A stretch of DNA of 64,000 bases from Xiphydria camelus (taxonomy: Eukaryota > Arthropoda > Insecta > Hymenoptera > Xiphydriidae): the NCBI GenBank assembly GCA_963678675.1, contig OY783199.1, positions 13,114,709 to 13,178,708 on the forward strand. Reading direction: 5' to 3'. Positions 10,469-22,800 of this stretch are shown one piece after another. Both the position numbers and the translations under genes were made by a program. Within the stretch, counting starts at the first letter, position 1. Every line of letters begins with the position of its first letter. The notes under the pieces were generated by a model. That model did no database searches. It worked only from the letters and a program-made list of their open reading frames with translations, and was not told the DNA's origin.

Positions 10469-11661
10469 CCCAGGTAGCACACTAACGTCGAAATGACGTT
10501 TTTTGAAGGTCAGTTCTGACGTCAGATGACGAAAAATATGACGTCATTTTAACGTCGCAAAGACGGTTTAATTGCACATCCACACGACGTCAGACAAATC
10601 ACGTCATAATGACGTTCTACCGTACGTTGTGATGACGTAAAAAATGACGGTTCTAAAAGGTTAGGTCTGACGTACACCCGGCGTCTCAGATTATGTCGCT
10701 GGTGACTTTTTTTAAATGTTATTTTTAAACGTACAGTGAACAATTAATTCTCATGCCCTCATTAGCTACGGTAGTGTCTACTCTCGTTAATAAAAGCATG
10801 AGAATTGATTAATCATTGGTTAGTACGTTTAAAAATAACATTTAAAAAAGTCACCAGCGACAGAATCCGAGACGCCGAGTGTATATCTTTTCATCGTGAG
10901 CGGTCACCCATCCAACTAGAGTGTCCGCACTTTTCGCTGCTTAACTTCGTTGATCGGTCGGTGTCCTCGAGTCCTCATCTGCTGCACGCTCCTGTGGTTA
11001 AAAATATTATTACTATGTATTAGTGAAGTTTATTAGTGTTCATATGAAGTTTGATGAATAAATGTATATTACTTTTCAATAAGAAAGAGCTTGAATAAAT
11101 AAGATTTTATAATTGTATTATTCTTTTCTCAACATTTTTCTAAATTTATGATTGTATCTTTTGATAAATATTCTTGCATAGACGCAAATTGATACTAATA
11201 TCAATTTTCGTCTATGCAAGAAATAAATAATAAATAAATAAATAAAAATAAATAAATAAATAAATATATGAATGTTTATTCATCCTACATTAATTGATTG
11301 TCTTTCATTTACTTTAATAATCTGTGCTTTTTAATAAATAGTGTAGTTTATAACTTGCTCAACATACTCTGGAGACTAAATGAAATAATTTATTGATTTA
11401 ATAATTGAACAAATTACAATTTCTGTCCATTTATTCACAAATCAATTTTCAAGTCAAGAGACGGAAATTTTTCTAAGTCTTGTTCGTCATTAAAAATGAC
11501 GGAAAAGTTCCGTCAAAAAGACGTTGAATTTTGACGTCCAAGGTACGTCGTAAATATGACGTCCCTGTGACGTTAATATTACGATAACTGACGTCTGAAA
11601 CCCTATACTGACCAAAAAATAACGCCTGAGACGTTATTCTAACGTCAGTGTGCTACCTGGG
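10469..11661. mobile_element. Non-autonomous CACTA-like DNA element with TGACGT-type subterminal repeats
   Basis: Inverted ends CCCAGGTAGCACACTAACGTC and its mirror (GACGTTA...GTGTGCTACCTGGG), with a 2-bp duplication TC outside both. The outer 200 bp on each side are packed with ACGTC/GACGT motifs in both orientations. No transposase is present. The left half contains the F1 MITE. The terminal pattern CCCA..TAGCA(C) resembles the ends of the CACTA-like element at 49.5-54.7 kb; superfamily placement is inference. Confidence 0.7.
10673..10883. repeat. Foldback MITE family F1, copy 2
   Basis: 211-bp palindrome with ends TACACCCGGCGTC and GACGCCGAGTGTA, with the same arms as copy 1. It is nested in the CCCAGGTAGC element and therefore younger than it. 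Confidence 0.85.
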
Positions 11662-11836
11662 TCGTTACAAGGGCTATTTTCGCGTTTGGCTCGCAAAGGT
11701 CTCTCACCCGGCGATCTGAAAAACACGTTTAAAAGCCCACTGTGAACAAAATCAATCCTTCGCAGCCACGACATTCTGACAATGCGAAACTCCTCTCTGT
11801 TCCTGGCGAATTAAAAGTTTACCGCGATAAAATTGT

Positions 11837-12049
11837 TTAATCATACCTTGCGACGAGTTTCAATTTGACTTTATCGATGTCTTTCAGTATATCGCCCATT
11901 AATTTCTGGGAGATCAGTGGCGGTTTATGCCGATCGATGAACTTGTAGTTTTGTAAACTAGCTCTCCTTGCGATGTGAGGAGTCGTCGAAGGTGGCAGAG
12001 GTGGCGGCATGTAATAATAACTAATTAAAAGTTTTAACATTACGATCAA
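11837..12049 (-). CDS. Possible isolated exon, unknown gene
   Basis: A minus-strand frame with a proline-rich start (PPPLPPSTTPHIARR) and a charged, helix-like continuation (DRHKPPLISQKLMGDILKDI, VKLKLVARYD). The last codons overlap an AG|GTATGA donor-like site near 11845. The amino-acid composition looks protein-like and no transposon motif is present, so it may be a host exon. A chance frame is also possible; no function is proposed. Confidence 0.25.
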   Translation of the reverse strand: MIVMLKLLISYYYMPPPLPPSTTPHIARRASLQNYKFIDRHKPPLISQKLMGDILKDIDKVKLKLVARYD

Positions 12050-12069
12050 AACGATTACTTACAGTAATT

Positions 12070-12430
12070 AGCATGTATGCCAAAGCAAGAAATCTTAAAG
12101 TTGGCAATAATTTCGTTGCTGGCTGAATTGCTGCATTTCTTTGCGACCTCGGAGCAATGCGATGTCGTATTTGTCCCAATAATCTGGCCGGTTTTGTTTT
12201 TCCAAACGAAATCGAGTGAAGAATTCTACATCATTGTAAGTATTCTTCGAAATCGTCAACTCTGGAATAGTTTTGTATTAGATATTGATTATAAATTATA
12301 ATAGGTATAGGTATCTTTTATTTACTTACCGGGCACGTATTTTCTTCGGATTTTTCATTCTTGGTAATACGTCAATATCTTCATCAAATGATGATTCAAA
12401 AACTGGTATATCAAATAACTCCATTTCAAA
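12070..12430 (-). pseudogene. PIF/Harbinger transposase, first exons only
   Basis: Reading from 12430, an ATG opens an acidic first exon (MELFDIPVFESSFDEDIDVL, then RMKNPKKIRAR) that ends at a GTAAGT donor. A second exon-like stretch (NYNDVEFFTRFRLEKQ, then in another register LLPTLRFLAL) matches the start of HARBI1-like transposases but has at least one frame break. The rest of the gene is missing to the left. To the right the gene would run towards the 5' end of the Harbinger element, which was cut by the BEL insertion. Its matching terminus, of GGGCCGG type, lies at about 33027. Confidence 0.55.
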
Positions 12431-12525
12431 ATTAATAACAATTTACCACAACGATCAGGTTATGACTATGTCACGGAAGAATATAGACACAAACAAAAAG
12501 TTAGGTTATACTGAGGATAGCTAGC

Positions 12526-12748
12526 TGTTATTTATTCCGAAATTCTATTATTATCTTTGGTACAGGAATAGAAATAACGTATAAGTACTGATTTTATTTT
12601 AACGAAAACTTATGATGGCGCATTGCCCGTCAGCCATCTTTAAGTGCACTGCGCACGAATTTACTAACTAGGATGGGAAGAAACTAATGCTGCCAACACA
12701 TTATGGCAGGTTTTCCATGAGAGCGACTAGTGTTTTCAAATTATCACA
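12526..12748 (-). repeat. BEL/Pao 3' LTR
   Basis: 223 bp, TGTGATAA...AATAACA on the minus strand, about 95% like the other LTR by eye. CTAGC lies just outside (12521-12525). A purine-rich tract (AAGATGGGGGA on the minus strand) touches its inner edge. Confidence 0.9.
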
Positions 12749-12853
12749 TCCCCCATCTTGGAATATTAAGGGAATATTTCAAAAAATAGTAATAAAGCAA
12801 AAATCAGATGAGAAATAATGAAGGAAAAAATAAGAACACAATCGACATTCGAG

Positions 12854-13393
12854 TCAGTCTTGGTATCTCGCAGGCGGTTTGATAACTCGTCCTCTTCGTG
12901 TCTCCTTCACACAGTCCAGTTTCTCGTTTGACGACTCGATGTTCCCATCAGTAACAATCTCTAACTGAGGCGTATCTTCAATAACAGCATCCTCTGATGG
13001 AGAGATTGCCCTTTCAGTGGACACAGAGGGAAGCTGCTCGTCTGGTATCGATTCTTTACCACATGGGGATAAATCTTGAAGCTCTTGAAAACTTTCATCT
13101 TCAGCACCAACTTCGAGAGGATATAATCTTTGCAAAGGTCTCAACAATTCGCCCTGAGCAGTCTTGACTTGAGCTACTCGGGCTACTCCATCTTTGCCAG
13201 GATAAAGACGGATGATTCTTCCAAGTGGCCAGTCGAGGCGCTTTGCTTGGTCGTTACCAATCAAAACTACGTCACCCACCCTCGCAGTAGAGATTCTTTT
13301 CGCTCGAGGTGTATTTCGTGCCAACTGACCCAGATACTCGAGTCGAAACGGTGGCGAAGATGATCTCTTAATTCTTGTTGATATTTCAGTCAT
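12854..13393 (-). pseudogene. BEL/Pao pol C-terminal region (post-integrase, DUF5641-like)
   Basis: The start of this 180-codon frame carries FRLEYLGQLARN, then VGDVVLIGNDQAKRLDWPLG and RIIRLYPGKDGVARVAQVKT, the conserved tail after BEL/Pao integrases. The final part is acidic and ends in RRGRVIKPPARYQD. It is out of register with the integrase frame at 13390, so a frame break separates the two. It is immediately followed by the 3' polypurine tract and LTR. Confidence 0.85.
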
Positions 13394-14619
13394 TTATTCA
13401 GGGTTGAGGCATCAATCGCGTCCACATCAGGAACTCCAGATGATACGACGTCTCGGAGAAACAGAGCAGGAATCAATGGTACCAACTGTTCAAGGTCTTC
13501 GGCTAAGTACGTGAGTGGACGAGAGTTGATTACAGACTCACAGTCACAAAGTACGGTCAATAATTCTTCGTAATTAAGTGAGGATCTTCCCAAAATTCTT
13601 TTTAATAAATCCTTCACTGAACGCACAAGGCGCTCCCACCAACCGCCCCACCAAGCTGCGGAGGGGGGGTTGAAGTGCCACTCAATTCTCTCAACTGTAC
13701 CGTACTCACTGACTCGCTTCCAATCAATGGCTCGTAAGGCTCGCTGGGCTCCAATAAAATTAGTGCCATTATCGGTATAGACATGAGTAGGACGTCCTCT
13801 TCGAGACACAAAGCGACGAAATGATTCGAAGAAGGCGTCAGTGGATAATGACGAGGTGAGCTCCAAATGTAGTGATCTGTAGACAGCACAGGTATACAAA
13901 CAGATCCACACTTTACTACCATCCTTCAAGTAAAGTGGTCCTGCATAATCCATTCCTGTTATCTCGAAAACTCTGGCAGGTCTCACACGATTCTCTGGTA
14001 AAGACGCAGGAGGAGTCTCCAGTCTCTTCGCGTGATATCGAGTACACCGAGTACATCGACGAACGATTGAATTTACCGCTCGGCGACAACTCAATATCCA
14101 AAAACGTTCACGTAGGTTATTCATGACCGTATCGGTACCCGCATGACTCAGCCGTCGATGTGTGTGCTCAATTAAACGAGTAACTAATATGTGTCGATAG
14201 TCAAGGATCACTGGACAGCGAAATTCCAAGGTGTCAGCTCGATTCTCTACTAAGCTCTTGAGTCTCAACAGATCATTTTTATCCACATAGACGTTCATGG
14301 TAGCCAGTCGTGGATCTGTTTTACCCGTGAAACATTCTTTTTGCACATGTTGAAGCAACAAAACCTCCGCCAACTCTACCTCTTTCGTTGTCACGTCTTC
14401 ATCACATCGAGCTCCCTTGGATCGACGGAAGTTAGATACAACTCGTAGAACGCGTGCCATTACACGAAGAATAATTGAATATCTGGACAGTCGTTTGACC
14501 AAAGTGCCAATAACATCCCCCTGGAGCACTGCATCAGTATTATCCAGTGTTGTCGTACTGGATATCATCATTGGATTTTTCTTTGACTTGGACCTTATTT
14601 GAAGTTTTCTTGAGCTCAC
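13390..14619 (-). pseudogene. BEL/Pao integrase region
   Basis: A 410-codon frame with the zinc-binding HHCC module (HTHRRLSHAG to CTRC), then the DDE core: D in TGMDYAGPL, D in YTDNGTNF and E in WWERLVRSVK. It is the part of pol that would insert cDNA into the genome. All three catalytic acids are present. The frame differs from that of the upstream RNase H part and from the C-terminal tail, so at least two frame breaks isolate it from the rest of pol. Confidence 0.88.
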
Positions 14620-17283
14620 TGTTTACCTCTTCTTCGTTTGGATCAATTTCTTCTTTCGGCCAAGTGTTTGGTGGACTCTTCAACCAGGCAGGTCCCTCCC
14701 ACCATCGTAGTTCTATTAGTTGTTGAGCCGTGCAGCCTCTAGATGGCAAGTCTGCGGGATTCATGTGACCAGGGACATGTCTCCAGTACTCGACCTGAGT
14801 CAGCTTGCGAATCTCTTGTGTACGATTCCATACAAAAACACCCCACTGGGACTGACGTCGAAGCCACGATAAAACTGTTGTTGAGTCAGACCAACAATAT
14901 TTCTGTACGGTTTGTTGTAACTGTGGTTCGAGTGAATCAAGAATCGAATGCAGTAATCATGCTCTCACCGTGGCTGCCAGCAACTCTAATCGAGGAATCG
15001 TCGTCGTTTCCTTTGGAGCCACTCTGGATTTAGCTTCCAACAAATGTACTTCAACACCTTCAGGTGTCTCAACACGACTAAACACGACTGTAGCGTAAGC
15101 ATTCTTGCTGGCGTCAACGAACAAGTGAAGCGAGACAGGAGCTTTTGGAGATCCAAAAGCCCAACGACAGATTCTCACCTCACTGAGGTGCTCTAATTCA
15201 TGTTGCCACTGAAGAAATGCTGTTCTCACACTTCCTTCCAGAGGAGTATCCCAATCGACATCTGAACTCCACAGCTTTTGTAGTAATATCTTTGGACCGA
15301 GCACAACTGGACAGACCGTGCCAACGGGATCAAAGATTTTTTGTGCGGAAGATAAAATTACTCATTTTGTGATGACAAGTGGAGCTCTTTGAGTTAATGT
15401 TTCTCTCGCCAAACTCAAAGTATCAGACTTCGTGTCCCATGTCAGACCAAGTAGGGGAGTGTTCTTCGAAGAGTCATCTTGACCGGTGAACTCCCACCCT
15501 CGTAGGTCAAAACCACCGTCGATTATCACTCTGGTTGCTAGCTCTCTAAACTTGGACATCTCTTGCTCATCATGGACGCTGGTTACGCAGTTGTCGACGT
15601 AAAACGATCTTCATAACATATTAATGATATTTCTTTCACCTGGTGTTTTGGAATTCTCACAGATTCTCTCCAAATGTAGATCAATGGTGGCACCCAGGAG
15701 AAATGGACTACTTGAGACCCCAAATACCACTCGGCAGTGGCGGTAGACCGTAAATACTGAAGGGTCTGATGTTCTTTTCCACAAGAATCGGAGGTAGTCA
15801 CGATCCTCTGGCGCCACGCTAATTTGGAGGAAAGCCTTCCTGATGTCGGCGATAATACCAAATTGTCCTCGACGGAACCGTAACAGCAGCGAGGGGATCT
15901 GTTCGATGAGGTTGGGTCCAGTTTCGACACATTGATTGAGGGAAACATAACCTTTCTGTTTTGCTGATGCGTCGAAGACTGGACGAATCGGTGTCGTACT
16001 ATTTTCCTTGAGGACAGGTCGATGTAGCAGGTAATGATCTGGTCTGTTAATCTCTGCTTCGAGAACTCGTTCAATTATGCCTTCGTTCAGCCATTCGTCA
16101 GAGATCTTTTCATAATCATGTGTTAATTCTTTATCTCGCAGTTTCCTCAGCGAATTGTTTAATCGACACTCAGTCAATTCGCGGTTATCAAGAATTGGAG
16201 GGTGATTCTCTTTCCAAGGTAACCTCACCTCGTATCTCTTGGACTCGTTCATTCTGATGGTATCACGAAATGTACTGAGTACTTTCTGCTGATGAGCTGC
16301 CTTGGCCTTTCGCTGCACGGGGTCTTCGATGCCAAGTACGTCAAGACTCCACAGTTCTGACAGATTAGCGTTTTGTACGAACATGGAGGCCACCAAGAGC
16401 GTTGAATCCTTGTGTCTTTCACTGGACACTTTATTTTTTCCTAGGAGTGTCCACCCAAGACGAGTTTGTACAGCTGTCGGTCCTGATTGGAGGTTTAGTA
16501 CTTTCCCAGTGTATAGTTTTCCAATGATATCAGCTCCAATTAGCAAAGAGATCGGAGGCTGTCCATTGCCAGTGTCTGTCAGAGTTATTCCTGATTCTCT
16601 GAGCTCTGAAATCCATGGTCCCTTCATCGGCTGCGGGATGTCTTTACAGATCACATTCTGACTGTAGGCTATGAACGTGCAGGCATATGTATCGTCTAAG
16701 TTCCTGACGTGAAGGCGATAACTCTTGTGTTCTTGGAGTTCTGATTGAATACCACCAAACAAAAGATGGACTATGCTCTGTCTATCCACGACCTCCAATT
16801 CAAATTCCTGAGCTAAACCTTCTATGACGTAAGAATGTTGTGAACCTGTGTCGACAATAGCACGTACAACTCGTTCTTGCTTCTGACTTGTCACTCTGAG
16901 CTGTAATGTCTGAAGAAACACCTCGGGAGTGCTCACTATATTCGCGAGATTCTGTTCTCCAACTTTCTTGGTGTTCGTACCACTTGGCAGGTGCGATGTA
17001 GCTTTGTTCATCTGACGGCACATGAGAAGAAGATGCTTGTAGCCGCACTAGTCACATTTTCCTTTGTAGCGGCACAATTTGAAACTGTGCCCTGGCAGCA
17101 GGCAATTGAAACACACGTTCTTTTCTTTAACAATGCTTTGTCGTTGTTCCATTGTCATCTCTCGCGCTTTTTTACAGGATCCGCTGTCGTGGGCTTCACT
17201 GCAAAAGAGACAGCTCTGCTTCTGTTCCTCTCTGGTTGTCGTCAGAAGACCTGCTGCTGTTGATACACCGGTGTTTTCTTTTT
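14540..17283 (-). pseudogene. BEL/Pao gag end and pol: zinc knuckles, protease, RT, RNase H
   Basis: One register carries, from right to left, two cysteine knuckles (CLFCSEAHDSGSC, CFNCLLPGHSFKLC), an aspartic protease (VDTGSQHSY), Pao-type RT with the ADIRKAFLQI and FGVSSSPFLLGATI blocks and a YVDN catalytic box, and an RNase H start (LFVDAS). It also carries a linker with MNPADLPSRG. In-frame stops interrupt it at 17048, 15611 (just before YVDN), 15362 and 14957, so the protein cannot be made in full. The right edge is cut by the 14-kb block at 17284. YVDN instead of YVDD is common in this group and is not counted as damage. Confidence 0.85.
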
Positions 17284-17525
17284 GATGTGTAAACATCTAT
17301 GCTATGGCTCTACGGTGGGACCTTCCTGGGAAATCGAGCGTCAGACGTAAGCCGTGTACATGTGACTGCGTCAGTGTGTGTGTGGCGCTACTGCGCATAC
17401 TATTCGCGCAAGCTGGATTATCTCAACGGGAAAACATTTTAGAGAAAAATGTTTAATACAAAACTTTAAGAATTTTCCCGTGGCTACCCAGTGGTCGTAT
17501 TGAATTTGACCTTGACCGTGACCTT

Positions 17526-17931
17526 TAAGGTAATATCAAATGCCTTCCTAAACCGTTCATCCGAATGCGATGAAACTTTGGGGAATGGTTGGACGCATGC
17601 CCGCGAAGGTTTCTGAGTTATTAAATCTTATACAGGGTGTTCAAAAAGTACCGGTACTGATGATTATTATGCCTTCCTAAACCCTTCATCCGATTGCGAT
17701 GAAAAGTTGTGGAATTGTTGGACGCATGCCCGCGAAGGTTTCTGAGTTAGTAAATCTTATACAGGGTGTTCAAAAAGTACCGGTACGGATGATTATTATG
17801 CCTTCCTAAACCGTTCATCCGATTGCGATGAAAAGTTGTGGAATTGTTGGACGCATGCTCGCGAAGGTTTCTGAGTTAGTAAATCTTATACAGGGTGTTC
17901 AAAAAGTACCGGTACGGATGATTATTATGCC
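17526..17931 (+). repeat. 129-bp Helitron tandem repeat, left block
   Basis: Three and a part units of 129 bp. Each has CCTTCCTAAACCGTTCATCC, TTGGACGCATGC, GAAGGTTTCTGAGTTAG, ACAGGGTGTTCAAAAAGTAC and GATGATTATTATG. The same units are found in the right block and in Helitrons H1 and H2. Confidence 0.9.
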
Positions 17932-17933
17932 TT

Positions 17934-19166
17934 CCCCGATAGCAAAGTGGCACCACAGTGACTGCACCCTGCTTTCACGCGGTGCATTCGAGTGCATGCA
18001 CTGGGGTGTCCATCTGTCTGTGCACCGTGAAGCCACACTGCAGTCACGCAGTGTAAGTACGATGGTAAAAGTAGAATTTTGCAAAAAGGGGGCGATAAAG
18101 TAGGATTTCCCGCCTGCCTTATCCGCCTACTAGAGAGAGAGAGAGAGAGAGAGAGAGAGTGTCGGTTTTTTTTTCTCAAACCGACCCGGCCAGGACTCGA
18201 ACCTGCGATCTTTAGAAGACTGGGAACGCTTCTCGCATTCTACCAACTGCGCCATCGACTCTTTGTGGTGGAAGTCGACTAAGTTATACATATAATATCG
18301 ATACCTGAAAGCAACAGTACTGTGACTAGTGAGATAAAGCCGAAAGCCGATTTCGAGTTATGTCAAACGTAAACTAAATTTTAAATAATTTTGCCGAGAT
18401 ATCTCAGTGTTGCATTGTGTAAAGGCCGGTTTATATATATATATATCTCATTAAATTTTTAAAAATAATTTGATACTTTCTTTTTCAAAACAGTAGTGAT
18501 TATGATAATTAATTATTCATTATTTATGAAATAATTCAGTACAATTTGCACTGTTTGAAACATTATTATAATATCAATTTTGTTATTTTCTAATTTAAAA
18601 ATTCTTCTATCGGGGTGTGAAATCAATTAATTGTAAATTTACAACCGCACACATCCGCAGATCAAAATTTGTAACGTCACAAATTGCTTTCTGGGAACAA
18701 ACCTATTATTATATCAATTTTGTTATTTTCTAATTTAACACATTCGCTGCCACTTTTAGATTGATTGCATCGCGCTCAGTGCCGGTAACAGACTGAATAA
18801 TTATATGTAATGTGCACGTCAATGTGTCTCCGATCGGAGCCGGCGGCACAGGCGCGAAGTGTCGACTGGCTCCGATCGGAGCCGGCGGCAGCAAACAACG
18901 TGTTAAAAATTTTGTGAAGACAATGAAGTTACCGACATTCATGGTCGGTAAATTTACGAAGTGTGCACGTCAAAAAGGCACCTTGACTGCACTGAGTGTA
19001 ACTACTGTGTCTTTACGCTGTGAGCCACCAAGTGTGTTCACTGTGTAGCCACGGTGTTTTTAGTTTGTGTACGCCACGCGATCACGCCACGGTGAGACCA
19101 CAGTGGTGCCACTACGTGGCAGCACTGCGTGCGGATAGCGTGTAAATCCACGCTTTGCTGTCGGGG
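17934..19166. mobile_element. CCCCGATAGC-ended DNA element, copy 3
   Basis: Inverted ends CCCCGATAGCAAAGTGG and CCACGCTTTGCTGTCGGGG. The insertion interrupts a 129-bp repeat unit, and comparison with intact units shows a 2-bp duplication TT. The interior holds CACTG/GTGAC-rich stretches, a (GA)n run at 18136-18160 and a tRNA-like segment. It is 1233 bp without coding capacity. It shares layout with the two inverted copies at 59.5-62.9 kb but lacks their mariner insert. Confidence 0.8.
18184..18261 (-). other. tRNA-like segment inside transposon
   Basis: The minus strand reads ATGGCGCAGTTGGTAGAATG (box A-like) and GATCGCAGGTTCGAGTCC (box B-like) with about 35 bp between them, then CTGGCCGGGTCGG. 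Acceptor pairing is poor and the anticodon arm does not form cleanly, so this is a tRNA-derived (SINE-like) part and not a working tRNA gene. The homologous segments of the other two copies are at 60657 and 61632. Confidence 0.65.
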
Positions 19167-19226
19167 TTCCTAAACCGTTCATCCGATTGCGACGAAAATT
19201 TGGGGAACAGTTGGACGCATATCCGC

Positions 19227-19892
19227 TGTCGCGTACGCAACTAGACTCGATTCGGAATCGATATAACCTTCGATAGTTCTAGGATTTGATGGCGGTAAAA
19301 CCCAAATATCAAACGGTTCTGAATGCTGAGAAATAATGTACGGGCGAATTCCACGGGAAGAAATACGTATCGTTTATTAGAGTACCGGCAACCGCGAGAT
19401 TTATAAACTTCCTGCCGCCGCGAGTTCGGTTTGCGAGACTATCAACAACTAGGCATAAACACTTTCTTCCGTTTCGGGGACTGAGTTTTGGCGACTCGAG
19501 AAGTCGTAAACGATATCGCGTAGCTCTTTTGATTTGTAAACGAGTCCGCCGAATTCGCCCTTCCATGAAGTCACGTATGTTCCATGTGTGAGTGCAGATT
19601 GAGAGGGAGAAAAACCGTTGCAACGATCCGCGACTAGCGTTTTGATTGGCGCCCTCCTCCTGCCGAGGGGCTGGGCCTAAGTAATTAAAAAGAGTATTTC
19701 GACGCTCGAGCGGCAGATCAATTATTCGATCCACGTTGTGCAATTTCTAAAATATACGACGATCGTCAAACTACCGAGCACATTCTAAGTTTCATTTCGC
19801 TTTCCCCGCATTTTTCGAGCAGAGCGCCTTAGCGCTCCACGGGCGCGGACCTGCCCTCTGCAATCCACGAGGACCGGCTTGGGCACGCAACA
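19227..19892 (+). repeat. Gypsy LTR 1
   Basis: 666 bp; flanked on the left by CCGC (19223-19226). TTTTGGTGACAGCGGTGGGA follows its right edge as the presumed primer-binding region. Confidence 0.9.
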
Positions 19893-22800
19893 TTTTGGTG
19901 ACAGCGGTGGGATACTTCAAAAACGGACAATTTGACAATTTCGGAAAGTGACAGTGCCGGCTCGAAAGTGCGGAAGACTTTATTAAAAGCAAACTTTAAT
20001 ACGCACTCCTCTGTCCCGGGTTCTTTGTGCGTGGTTTTCCCCGGGAACCGTAGGGCAAATGCCAGAGGAGGTGGCTTTAGTGACCACGCATGTTACAATT
20101 TCCACTTAAGACCACCCGCGTAAAGAGACACTGAAAAAAAAAACTATCCACCGCAAATCAAAGTACGGAACCGGAAATCCACAGCGAGGCGACCTGGACA
20201 TCCGCAGCGAGGCGACCCGGACATCCACAGCGAGGCGACAACCCGGAGATCCACAGTGAGGCGACAACCCGGACATCCACAGCGAGGCGACAACCCGGAG
20301 ATCCACAGTGAGGCGACAACCCGGGGATTCACAGCGAGGCGACAACCTGGAGACTCCCAGCGAGGCGGTCACACGCAGATCCCCAGCGAGGCATCATACC
20401 GATAAGTCTTTAACAAAAATATTGTTATTAAGATGCTACATCCGACATCTCTCGCGAGCGGTAGTGGTCCTTTCCGAATCGTGAAAACAGAAACTTCCCA
20501 ATTCGCTTCTTTGCGAGTCTCTCCGGTGACTCAAAATAGCCCTCCGATAGTTTCACATCCACCGAGCGAAGTATCAATGGTTGGCGTTGCCGAACCTGAA
20601 ACAAACGCAACCGACACTTCTCATTTATCCTTGAAATTAGCAGGCGAACTGGTTCCCTCTTTTGATGGAAACCTTTCGAACTGACAAAATTCATCAAGCA
20701 ATGCAAAATTGCTGAGACACGCGTAAAACCCTCCGATCGCGAAAATCTTTTGGCTATCATTTGCAGTAAAATCAAAGGTCACGCCGACCAACTTTTGGCA
20801 AATTGTCGCGTTCTTGCCGACCTGAATGAATTGATTACCTTGCTCAAGACCGTTTTTTCCCGATTTTTTTTAATGTAAATCTGGTGCACGATGAACTTCG
20901 GAAAACTTCTCAGAATGTAAATGAGGGCGTTGAGTATTTTGGGGCGCGAGTTCTTGAAATTTTAACGCGTTGATTAGAGGCAACTAATGAAAAATATGAC
21001 GAACTACAAGCCACCGGAGTCAAAACGCTACTAAAAGATGCGGCTATCACTTGCTTCGCGCGCGGATTACGTGATCCTCTGAGATGAGTACTTTACTATC
21101 AAAAGAAAAACCGATATCCCTAGAAAGTGGTATTGATCTTTCTGTGAGGGTTGAATTAGAGACTATCGAACGTTCGCGTCATCTTCAGGGAACACCAAAA
21201 CCAAACTCGATTCAAAGTACGGTTTATAATACGAATAATGTTCCTAATTCCGATACAAATCGACGACCGCGACGGGATAATACATACCCCTCCAAATGAG
21301 ATCGCGATTGAAGCGCGACCGCGATAAAATTATTTAAACGCAGGGGACGCCCCGTCGGTGCAAATCTCGCGGAATGCGATTATGATTGCATGAGCCGGAT
21401 CCTCCGACAATAACGCCAAGGAAATCTGAAAAATATAAATTTCTCAAAGGATAATTTCGAAATCTAAACGTATAGCTTCATTTCTACTCCTTTTGAATTT
21501 TTAACTTCAATAAAATACCCTTCGGCTTGAAGAACGCCCCGGCTTCGTCTCAACGGATGATGGATGTGGTACTATCGGGGCTTCAGGGTGTTGAATTTTC
21601 GTATACATGGACGTCATCGTTGTTTATGCTAGTTCTCTCGAGGAACATGCCCAAAAATTGAAAGCTCTCTTTGTACGATTGGTTTAACTTTCCAAACTGA
21701 AAAATGTCATTTTATACGCCGTGAATTGATTTATCTTGGTCATGAGATCACCAATGAGGGTGTGAAACCCGATCATAACAAAATTAAGACCGTTCGAAGT
21801 TTTCCAGTTCCCACAGAACGAAGAAAAATATTAATCAGTTCCCACCCTAGTCTCGTTAACTATTATAGACGGTTCATCAAGAATATGGCGAAAATAGCCA
21901 AGTCTCTTACCAGATTATTAAAGAGGGAGAATCCCTTTATCTGGACCTTCCCCGCTCAATATGCCTTTGAAATCCTTCGCGAAACTCTGTGTTCAGAGCC
22001 GCTTCTTTAATTTCTTAAATTCTCCGAACCTATCATTGGGACGACCAATTCTTCGAAGTATGCACTCCTGAGTCAGGGTATTATCGATACACTGAAGGAT
22101 TCTAAAATAAATTACAATACAATTGAAAATGAACTTTTAGCGATTCTTTTCGCTATTGAATATTTCCGACCATATTTGTATGGTTATCAATTTACCGATT
22201 ATCACCGATTATCGTCCTTCGGTCTAGTTGCATAATGCAAAACACCCCACCTCGACATTACTTTGTTGACGAGTTCATCTTAACGAGTACGATTATAATA
22301 TCGTATACGCACCTAGAAAAATCAATTTTACTGCTGACGCTCTATTCTGTAATCTGACAAATCTTGAGGCTTCCCATTTACCTGAACCATTCACCTTTTT
22401 GACGGAAAATGTAAATGAAGATGCCGCTTATCCCAGGAACTTTGAAGAGGTATTCGACTGCGCAGACGAATTACCGCTTCCTTGTTTCACCGAGGATCTG
22501 GCGTTGGATGCAGACAGGAATTTCTAACAAAAAGAAGAATTATTAGGTGCCTTGTTCCTGGCGCGCGCGGGAGCTTGGTACTCGACGTAGAAGAGGTCAA
22601 TTGCTTTCAAACAAGTAAAAATAGAATCTGACACGACTGACTCAGACTCCGATAGCAAGTACTTCACTGCCGACGAGGACGACTCGCCAATAGAATCAGG
22701 GTGCTCCTCCTGGTCCGCCGACCTGTTGGCTAACGATGGCTACTCCGGTGCATCGCTTCGGGTCCCGGCCAGGGGAGTGAAGAGTGGCACTGATAGCTTG

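Noticed and set aside
18184..18261. Genuine tRNA gene
   Set aside because: Box A and B-like words are present, but acceptor and anticodon arms do not pair well and the segment is repeated inside a transposon family.
20173..20393. Regular 27-bp repeats that could suggest a CRISPR array
   Set aside because: The repeats are directly adjacent without unique spacers and lie in the leader of a eukaryotic LTR element.
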